The notes under the pieces were generated by a model. It made no database searches and was not told where the DNA came from. It saw nothing but the letters and a program-made list of their open reading frames with translations. Made by a program: the position numbers and the translations under genes. A DNA stretch of 64,000 nt from Bryopsis sp. KO-2023 (taxonomy: Eukaryota; Chlorophyta; Ulvophyceae; Bryopsidales; Bryopsidaceae): assembly GCA_030272585.1 (NCBI GenBank), contig BSYQ01000009.1, positions 248,001 through 312,000 on the forward strand. The letters are read 5' to 3'. Below are positions 10,701-16,579 of the stretch, piece after piece. Position 1 is the first letter of the stretch. Every line of letters starts with the position of its first letter.

Positions 10701-12308
10701 GACAAAGAGCACAGGTGCACCAAATGTGCTGTGACTTGGTCTGATCATCCCTTTCTCCAGCAAATAATCCAATTGCTCCCTGAGAGCATCTAATTCTTTT
10801 GGGGATTGTTTATACAATGGGCCAAAGATTGGTTTTGTGCCATCTTTCAATGGGATCTTCATGTCCCAGGGTCTGTGAGGTGGTAGATGATTTGGCAGAT
10901 CCATAGGAAAGACATCCTTGTATGCATTAAGGACATCCTTCAGCTCATGTAGCTCATCATCCAGTCCATCCACCATGCTTTTGAAATTTGCATCTGTACC
11001 ATCCTCAGTACCCTTGACTTCCATAGATTCACCAGGATTCCTGATCTGTTTAGCTGCATTGATTTCCCCAGATGCCTGAGGATCCTGAGCTTTCCTGACC
11101 AGCACCAGATATGCTTCCCCATTCCTGTTCTTCAGACATTTCTTGGCCTCACTGGCTGAGAGTAAATTTATCTCTTGTGGATCCTGGGTTGCTGCCACTT
11201 TTGGATGGAATCCTTGCAGCTTGATTGGGGCTTTGTTAGGTCTGCAAATGGTAATCACATGACTTCTCCAGTTTATGTGTGGGTTGTGATCAACCAACCA
11301 GGCCTTTCCCAAAATGACCTTGTGCTTCAGATTTGGTACCATCCAGAAGATCCTCTTTATCACCCAAGGACCCATTCTTATCCTGACCAGTGCCTGTTGT
11401 TTGAGTAGCAATCTGGAACCATCTGCCAGTTCCACTGAGAGATGTGCATCCTTGATGATTTTCAAGGCATTTTCCTGAGCTGTTTGGACATCCATGAAGT
11501 CCCCTGTGGCTCCACTGTCTATGAGACATTTGACTGTTTGTTTTTGCAACTTTCCTGGCACATATAGCAGGGTGGATCCCAGGTCTCCTTGACCTACTGA
11601 TCCCAATTTCCCTGTCATCATGTTTTCCACTTTTTCCTGGCTTGGTGTTGGACAATGTATCTCAGCTGGTGGTGAGAATCTGACTTTCTTGTGAATCCCA
11701 TGACCCCCTTGTGAATCCCCTGTTGCCTGTGTGGATTTCCATACTCCTGAGGCTGTGAGGACCTCTCTGGGCTTAGATGTGGATTCCTTGAGTCTCTGTA
11801 TCTGTGTCTGCACCTCCACTGATCCTTTAGAAGGGGAGGACTGTATTCTGTCCTTTGTTATCCCTTCCTTCTCAGGGGTTTTCTGTTGTGATTGTCCCAA
11901 CACTGTGGGGATGGATCCCTGAGCATTGATGCTGTCCGGATCCCCTTTGCCAGCCCTCGAATCTGAGGTACTGGATCTGGCAAGCTTCCCTCCCCCAAAC
12001 CTTCTCCCATAAGATGAAGAAGTGTTACATCTGGATCCTGCATTTGCCTGGGCACCATTCCCAGGAGATCCTTTAGATGTCTCCACTCCAACCTTATCGA
12101 CCACTAACACCTTCCCCTCACTGACAATCCTCTGATTTTCATTCATTCCATCCTTGTCTTGAGAACCATTCTGACGACTTCCTGACGACATTTCCGACAT
12201 CACATTTGCATGTCCAGGTTTCTTTGACGCCCCTCCTGGCCTGGTCCAGGGAGGCCCTACTCGTTTCCCGACGACTTGTTTTGGCCACCCTTCTTCTTCG
12301 ATCGACAT
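7710..12308 (-). CDS. pol: Family B Pol: protease, RT, RNase H, integrase, chromodomain (1532 aa)
   Basis: Counting from the first ATG, the protein has a low-complexity N-terminus, an aspartic protease motif LIDSGAT (262-268), reverse transcriptase with catalytic FLDD (645-648), RNase H with D794, E835 and D860, and a long Gly/Ser-rich linker. The integrase follows: zinc site H1093, H1100, C1130, C1133 and catalytic D1163, D1224, E1260, with the D,D35E spacing. A GPF/Y module (GPF 1399-1401) and a chromodomain (about 1457-1515) end it, which makes it a chromovirus. Pol overlaps gag in the -1 frame, so the natural product is probably a Gag-Pol fusion made by frameshifting rather than initiation at this ATG. 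From about residue 124 to the end the gene has one CG dinucleotide, so nearly all arginines there are AGA/AGG. Confidence 0.95.
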   Translation of the reverse strand: MSIEEEGWPKQVVGKRVGPPWTRPGGASKKPGHANVMSEMSSGSRQNGSQDKDGMNENQRIVSEGKVLVVDKVGVETSKGSPGNGAQANAGSRCNTSSSYGRRFGGGKLARSSTSDSRAGKGDPDSINAQGSIPTVLGQSQQKTPEKEGITKDRIQSSPSKGSVEVQTQIQRLKESTSKPREVLTASGVWKSTQATGDSQGGHGIHKKVRFSPPAEIHCPTPSQEKVENMMTGKLGSVGQGDLGSTLLYVPGKLQKQTVKCLIDSGATGDFMDVQTAQENALKIIKDAHLSVELADGSRLLLKQQALVRIRMGPWVIKRIFWMVPNLKHKVILGKAWLVDHNPHINWRSHVITICRPNKAPIKLQGFHPKVAATQDPQEINLLSASEAKKCLKNRNGEAYLVLVRKAQDPQASGEINAAKQIRNPGESMEVKGTEDGTDANFKSMVDGLDDELHELKDVLNAYKDVFPMDLPNHLPPHRPWDMKIPLKDGTKPIFGPLYKQSPKELDALREQLDYLLEKGMIRPSHSTFGAPVLFVPKPGGALRFCVDYRALNRATKVTQFPIPRMDEMLDRLNHARYFSKVDLRAGFWQLRMAPGEEGKTSFRTKYGQFEFLVMPMGLSGSPGHFMSMMNEILAPYIDKFVQVFLDDILIYSSTPEEHARHMKLVLEALRKHQLYAKLVKSAVGKKEVDFLGTWVTHQGVQPMADKLDAIKQWPTPSNVHDVRSFLGLCCFYRRFVANFSGKAAALTNLTKGNQHFIWGEEEKQAFEDLKEALCSAPVLIHPREDWPWIVATDGSQSGVGGVLMQEGPDGLHPVAFESHKLTDAESRYPIHEIELLGIVHCLKKWRAYLEGREFVLRTDNQSLVWLDSQQHLSRRQARWVEFLAPFRFQTVHIPGKDNVVADALSRCPHPVDPRDSGSGGGDLKASTPTGTTKTLVQHDGKVQRYQGLGAWGENHPQDLVFDEQPGEPLGSRLVKVTGCQTGKLPERLKTDVMPSDARGGTKWGTGKGLSRSDEQINALEKSSMEPMAQGSPKEVADAQMNDEHCKEILKRLDSDIQTQRVFKMSTDGVLQTVEGKIVVPQSLKAMVMKEGHDSLIGGHKGKERTLSTLQQHFWWKKMSQDVAQYCRSCPVCQKTKSSTQKMAGDLQPLQIPNRRWSSVSLDLITGLPRTERGMDAIVVFVDRMSKMSHFCATKGTIGAVGMARMLFDEVWRHHGMPEDLVSDRDARFTSELWKELMKLVGTTLKMSSARHPQSDGQTERLNRILEESLRAYVSHSQTDWDLKLSAAEFVYNQGKQSSTGYSPFYLNSGEEPLVPAALLGRKKIETPIRGVDEILNDLKMDVEVAKTCIARAQNRQKQNADKHRREDEFKVNDVVLLSTKDLKLAGDRYKKLGPKYVGPFKILKRVGQVAYELEVPQQWSLHPVFHISKLRRYIQDEQYGEREPNPVPPEIIDGNTEFHVERILDHREIRRGRGRGRTSREFLIRWQGYDRGHDSWEPIRNLENCPEIAAAYFQQNNLEASIQEKRIWKWS
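12232..12269 (-). promoter_or_regulatory. Family B -1 ribosomal frameshift signal
   Basis: On the minus strand the heptamer GGGAAAC (12263-12269) lies in the gag frame as G GGA AAC, one codon before the gag stop. After an 8-nt gap comes a possible hairpin: CCTCCCTGG (12246-12254) pairing with CCAGGAGG (12232-12239) with one bulge and a 6-nt loop. This matches the slippery site, spacer and structure layout known for retroviral gag-pol junctions; function is inferred. Confidence 0.65.
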
Positions 12309-13822
12309 TCTCTCGCGAAATGCCCGAACTTTCCGCAGTTATGACATTTCCCTTTCTTGGGTGACGACTGGTTCCACTTCTCTCCTGACACTGCGCCAAT
12401 CTCCATCTTATCGTCATACTGCCGGTTTTGTTTTGGGTACCAAGGAGTCTGGTCGTTTCCTGCTCGGCCTGCAGCCCGATCTGCTTGCAGTGCCAACTGG
12501 ACGGCTTCATCAAATGTGTGGGGACGGTTTAGGAAAACGTGGGATTTTATCTTCGCCTGTAGAGAGTGCGTGAAGAGATGCACCTTGTCCTCGGTGCTCA
12601 TAGTGGGAGTCTTCAGCAGGAGTTTGGCGAACAAAGCGATATGCTCCCTGAGCGTTCCTTTCTTGTGTGATAACCGGAACAGTTGGTCTCTGGCTGTTTC
12701 TGCTTTGTCGAAGGGGTCGAAATATTCGATAATCTCCTGCCCCAGAGTCTCCCAGCTCGCCAACACGTCCGGGTTGGACGCTTTCTTAACAGTAAACCAT
12801 TCCTGCGCTGCTCCTCTCAACACCGTCGACGCCAGTAACGCCCTCTTGTTCAGGGGACATCCAGACGCCACAAAATAAGTTTCCATACTCTCCACCCAGT
12901 CGGATGCTCCTTCTCCCGTTTTCCCAAAGAACTGGGGAGGATTCCCCAGCCGGATAGGCGCAAAGTTCCACACATCAGGTATAGATGGCCCTGCAGAGCC
13001 TCCACTCGTCGCACCACTCGTCGCACTCGCTTGACGGAGCTTTTGCTCCAGTTCTTGTTTTGCTGCCAACAACGATGCTTGGAAGTCGCTCCTTTGGTTC
13101 GCCATTTGTTCTTGCAGGTCCAATAGCTTTTTGTGCATACTTGACCCGGCTTCCAAGTTGATGCCCACAGCCGACTGCGCCGTCGACTGCTGTTCGGTTA
13201 ATTCCGTCATAGTAGCCACCATGGTGGAGATCTTTGCATCCGTATCCGTCCGAAACTCCATCGCTTGTGTTTCCCGTAGGGTCTGGCTCAACGTTAGTTC
13301 GTCCAGCTTCTGCATTAGTTTCTGGTGGTTCGCTTGGCCGTCGAGGGTCACTTTCGACAATTTCTGTTCCAGTTTCGTGCCCGCCTGTCGAACTTTCAGC
13401 ATGTCTGCTCGGACGTCACCCGCCGATTTCTCCAGCAGTTCCAGTTTCCCAGTCGTCTCGACATGTCTGGTTTCGCTCGTGGTTCCAAGCTCAGCAACTT
13501 TCTCCTTCACAGCTTTGACTTTGTCCTGTAGCCCGGCTCCCGCTTCATCGAGCTTGCCGACCGCTTTCGACAGTTTCTGTAAGGACTCTCCATGCTTATT
13601 CGCCAGTTTTTCGACTGCCAAGCCTGCTTTGTGAACCTTTGCGAACTCGTCGCCATGCTTATTCACCAGTTTCTCCACGTTCTGTCCTGCTTTGTGGATA
13701 TTCGCGATTTCTGTCTTTATCTCCAACCCTTCGAGTTCCCCGATTCGGTCTTCCAGTGCTTTGCACCCCGTCTTTAGTGCCGCCACCGACTCCACCAGGT
13801 TGTTAAAGTCTTCCGCCGACAT
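12257..13822 (-). CDS. gag: Family B Gag (521 aa)
   Basis: The N-terminal half (about 1-270) is rich in heptad-like Leu/Lys/Glu repeats and is probably coiled coil. A Ty3-type capsid region follows (about 290-450, with the QEWF and YFDPFD-like segments typical of retrotransposon Gag). A basic tail carries one zinc knuckle, CX2CX4HX4C (493-506). It starts 79 nt inside the primer-binding site. Unlike the pol of the same element it is rich in CG dinucleotides and CGN arginine codons. Confidence 0.93.
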   Translation of the reverse strand: MSAEDFNNLVESVAALKTGCKALEDRIGELEGLEIKTEIANIHKAGQNVEKLVNKHGDEFAKVHKAGLAVEKLANKHGESLQKLSKAVGKLDEAGAGLQDKVKAVKEKVAELGTTSETRHVETTGKLELLEKSAGDVRADMLKVRQAGTKLEQKLSKVTLDGQANHQKLMQKLDELTLSQTLRETQAMEFRTDTDAKISTMVATMTELTEQQSTAQSAVGINLEAGSSMHKKLLDLQEQMANQRSDFQASLLAAKQELEQKLRQASATSGATSGGSAGPSIPDVWNFAPIRLGNPPQFFGKTGEGASDWVESMETYFVASGCPLNKRALLASTVLRGAAQEWFTVKKASNPDVLASWETLGQEIIEYFDPFDKAETARDQLFRLSHKKGTLREHIALFAKLLLKTPTMSTEDKVHLFTHSLQAKIKSHVFLNRPHTFDEAVQLALQADRAAGRAGNDQTPWYPKQNRQYDDKMEIGAVSGEKWNQSSPKKGKCHNCGKFGHFARECRSKKKGGQNKSSGNE

Positions 13823-13900
13823 TCTGGTTCTTTCCCGGTCTTTACGATGAACCCAATATCACAGGCTGCCCGATCGTTTGGGTGTAGCCCTGTACACTTC

Positions 13901-13912
13901 GCTCCGAAACCA
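13901..13912 (-). other. Family B primer-binding site
   Basis: On the minus strand TGGTTTCGGAGC follows the 5' LTR after 2 nt. It is identical over 12 nt to that of family A although the two families are otherwise unrelated at this level. Confidence 0.75.
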
Positions 13913-13914
13913 CT

Positions 13915-14233
13915 TGTAAGACACGGGAGTGGTATAAGACAATGGAACTTTTCAAAGAACACCGAGTCCACCACCACACTACTCTTGTAGTGCGGACCGG
14001 TCAAAGACAGTTACGGTTGCGGCGGAGGTTCGAATCCTCCCCGGAACCACTTCTCACTCATTCACACATTGTCACACAATTGTCCCTTAGTCCGGTCAGT
14101 CACCCAACTAACCGTCAGCAACCAACACTCAGCCGAGTGGTTCGGACAGAAAAAGTAAGACTCGCGATCCGGAGATCACGAGTTCGATTCCCACGAAGCC
14201 CACACTTCCACTTCCACTAAGAAAACTGTCACA
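13915..14233 (-). repeat. Family B 5' LTR (319 bp)
   Basis: Partner of 7079-7397, with the same TG...CA ends. The plus-strand tRNA-like modules are present here too. It is followed outward by the TTTCC duplication. Confidence 0.95.
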
Positions 14234-14238
14234 TTTCC
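14234..14238. repeat. Target-site duplication TTTCC, right side of family B
   Basis: Matches 7074-7078. Confidence 0.9.
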
Positions 14239-14245
14239 GCTCTGG

Positions 14246-14617
14246 TTGCGCTATGTAGGTCCGTTCCGCATCCTGGCGAAAGTCGGGGATGTTGCATATC
14301 GTCTTGAACTTCCTCGAGGGTGGCGAATCCACAACGTCTTCCACGTATCATTACTGCGTGAGTTCCATTCCACTCAGCAGTATGGCCGCCGTGAATTGGA
14401 AGCTCCACCGGCGGATTTGGTGGAAGGAGAAGAAGAATATGAAGTAGAGCGAGTTGTGGACCACCGGGAAAGGAGAAGGGGTCGGCGAACGATCCTGGAG
14501 TACTTGGTTAAGTGGCGAGGATATGGCATGGAGGAGGCACTGTGGTTACCAGACGATGAACTGCAGAACGCACCACTTGCTGTAGCTGAATACCGCGCTG
14601 CCGCACGCTTGGGGTAG
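14246..14617 (+). pseudogene. Relic of a third gypsy Pol: GPF/Y module and chromodomain only
   Basis: This is the C-terminal end of a chromovirus Pol: YVGPF near the start, the HNVFHVS segment, then a chromodomain with the WRGY core. It is not from family A or B. It has no gag, RT or integrase in view, so it is a broken remnant, older than the family B insertion that abuts it. Confidence 0.85.
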
Positions 14618-15195
14618 ATGTTGGGGAGGACATCTATCGTCGTCGAGAACAAGTGGCGGACAGTGAGCGAGGGGAGCTTAAACCAGTTCTGAAATAAGTG
14701 GAACTCAACGAGGAGCCGACAAACTCTCAGCATATCCGCTGATTTCAGTTGGCCGGTGGCAGCACCGCCACTGGGGCTGGTATGGGACAGTTTTGGTGGA
14801 CGTTTACCTAGCGCTAAAGGGAAGGACTGAGCAGACACCGGTTATCCCGCTAGCGTGAACAGCCGACTGTGGGGACTGCTGCAGAGGAGTTTGGAGGTAC
14901 TGGATCAGAAACACCACCGTCGATGTGGCGGACTGTTGGAGCGCGCAAGGAGCTAGAGTATGCTGTGGACGCAGTGGTAGCCGCGCAAGACCGTCAGAGA
15001 CAGTGATGGGTGTTCGGGGTCGTTGAGTGGAACTGGGGCGGGTTTTCTGGGGGAATCAAAAGGTTGGGGATTTACTTTGATTACAGTTTTATGATTTGGA
15101 AATGATTGAATTGATTTTTGAATTTATTTGACCATTCCAAGCAGACAATCTTCTTATTTAGAGTCGGGACGATTTACTAGATAAGAGGCGGCGTT
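14618..15195 (+). other. Probable 3' non-coding tail of the relic element
   Basis: No gene is seen here. The stretch lies between the relic Pol stop and a candidate LTR. A purine-rich AAGAGGCGGCG lies just before the candidate LTR and could be its plus-strand primer. Confidence 0.4.
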
Positions 15196-15393
15196 TGTAG
15201 CGCATGTGTGGTACAGACAGCTGCATGTCTGACTTGGTAGTACGGGATAGTACAGGGGTCACCTCAGAGTACGATTGTACTACAGAGGTTACAAGGAGGG
15301 CTCTGTGCTAGGTTCGAACGTTCATTATTCTGTAAGTTTTTTCCCTTCAAGTGTGCTCGTGTGTGTCTATCGCCCCACCCTCAGTTCGTTACA
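15196..15393 (+). repeat. Candidate 3' LTR of the relic element (198 bp)
   Basis: It begins TGTAGCG and ends CGTTACA, a terminal inverted repeat with one mismatch, and lies at the expected distance after the Pol stop. There is no second copy in the window, so the boundaries are provisional. Its ends resemble those of the candidate LTR at 6526-7041. Confidence 0.4.
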
Positions 15394-16011
15394 CAGCTCA
15401 TAACCCACGGAGCTGTAACAGAGTGGGGTAACGGCGACGCCCATCACGTCCAAGGAGACAGACATCGGATCAAGGAAGTTATCGTCCATCGAGTAGGGAA
15501 TGTGGGGGAGCCTATCCATTGCACACGCGCACAAAAGGCGCGCCGACAACTGAAGTTACCTCCGGAATTAACTCAATTGAGATGACTATAGGTCACCAAA
15601 TTTTCAGTGAGGTTATTCTGCTGACGGCTGAAATTTACCTCCCAAAAAATGGCAAAAACTTAAGTGGTGAGGGTGACATTATTCAGCCTCGCTAACCTGA
15701 ATTGCGGGTCGGTCAGCGACGCAACCCTACATCATTAAACTGAAATTAGCGTTCAGCGTCAGTGAAAAACCTCATAAGTTTGTTGACCCGGGGGTGGAGT
15801 GGGAGTGAGATTAGGTTGGGGCGAAGCCTCTTCCAGATGAGGACTGGGATGGATTACAATGACGGTCGTTCTAACTTATAGTCCACGAGAATGTATGAGT
15901 CATGCCCTAAGAGAGGGTGCCGACCACGAATACCCTGAACGTCCACAATCGCAAGTCTCCTGAGATCCTATCTAGCATCCCATCTAACAGTGCCCTCGGT
16001 CTTTCGGAAGC
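15394..16011. other. Unassigned DNA left of the array
   Basis: I see no supported gene, RNA or repeat here. With the 175-bp spacer (26106-26280) it forms the pre-insertion target sequence of the first array element. Confidence 0.5.
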
Positions 16012-16016
16012 TCGTC
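16012..16016. repeat. Target-site duplication TCGTC, left of array copy 1
   Basis: TCGTC immediately precedes the first LTR of the array and recurs right after that element's 3' LTR (26106-26110), so copy 1 has matching flanks of an ordinary insertion. Confidence 0.88.
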
Positions 16017-16434
16017 TGTTAGTCTTTTAGCGCTATACGAGGTAGTTTGGGATAGAGCCGAGGGTGGCTGACGCATGTGGGTTCACGAGTAAGACAGATT
16101 AGACCCAGAGTTTGGGGCATGCGTCAGCGTACTACACTTAGGGGTACTTAAGAGGCCCACTCGTTGTTTTGACGTTCACTTTATTTTGTAAGAACTCGGG
16201 ATTCGTGGGATTGGTGTGTTCCCGCTTGTGTGTGTGTTTGTGTGTGTGTGTTAAGTGTTTGCCTGACGCAATCACTTCCCAACCCAAGTGCTCTAGTAGC
16301 GTTCACAACCGCGCTAGCTAGAGAGTTGTCTAAACCAACAAACCCCACAAGTATACTTGCGTTAGCCAGCAAGTTATCACGAATCCAACCAACACAGCCG
16401 ACCACTATTGCGTCACCCACAAGCTTCACTATCA
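16017..16434 (+). repeat. Family A 5' LTR, copy 1 (418 bp)
   Basis: Begins TGTTAGTC and ends CACTATCA. It contains a perfect 11-bp inverted repeat, GCTGACGCATG (16067-16077) with CATGCGTCAGC (16118-16128); a second inverted pair, TGACGCAAT near 16263 and ATTGCGTCA near 16407; and a GT-rich run at about 16226-16250. The four TGACGCA motifs look like bZIP-type binding sites, which is inference. A TACTTAAG near 16145 could serve as a weak TATA box. Confidence 0.95.
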
Positions 16435-16436
16435 AT

Positions 16437-16448
16437 TGGTTTCGGAGC
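16437..16448 (+). other. Family A primer-binding site, copy 1
   Basis: TGGTTTCGGAGC, 2 nt after the LTR. Directly behind it is the palindrome CAAGAACTTTAAGTTCTTG (16453-16471), which could fold or dimerise in the genomic RNA. Confidence 0.78.
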
Positions 16449-16579
16449 AAGGCAAGAACTTTAAGTTCTTGAGATCGAAACTTGTGAACGTGGCGCAACA
16501 AACGTTTTTGTTTGTTTGTTTGGTAGAGAGAAACTCCAACCGTGGTTGTTGAGTACTCCCAAATAGTGGCTGAGAGACC

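Larger units (their letters stand above)
7079..14233 (-). mobile_element. Family B Ty3/gypsy chromovirus, complete-looking (7155 bp)
   Basis: Two 319-bp LTRs with TG...CA ends enclose a primer site, gag, pol and a purine tract, all in the expected minus-strand order, and the whole is bounded by the 5-bp duplication TTTCC. The LTRs differ at one base in 319, so insertion was recent. Both main frames are open; it looks whole. It landed between the candidate LTR at 6526-7041 and a relic Pol C-terminus that starts at 14234. Base composition changes sharply inside it: the 3' LTR-proximal 4.5 kb is nearly CpG-free, the rest is not. Confidence 0.95.

Noticed and set aside
15394-15445. Primer-binding site or half-tRNA (GCTCATAACCC) after the candidate LTR at 15196-15393
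   Set aside because: It resembles the anticodon loop of a Met tRNA in sense, not the complement of a tRNA 3' end, and nothing downstream looks like an element body.
15361-15585. 74-codon plus-strand ORF
   Set aside because: Short, begins inside the candidate LTR, with no motif.
16226-16250. GT-rich run in the family A LTR as a telomere or Z-DNA signal
   Set aside because: It is a short simple repeat inside an LTR with no telomeric unit; nothing further can be supported.
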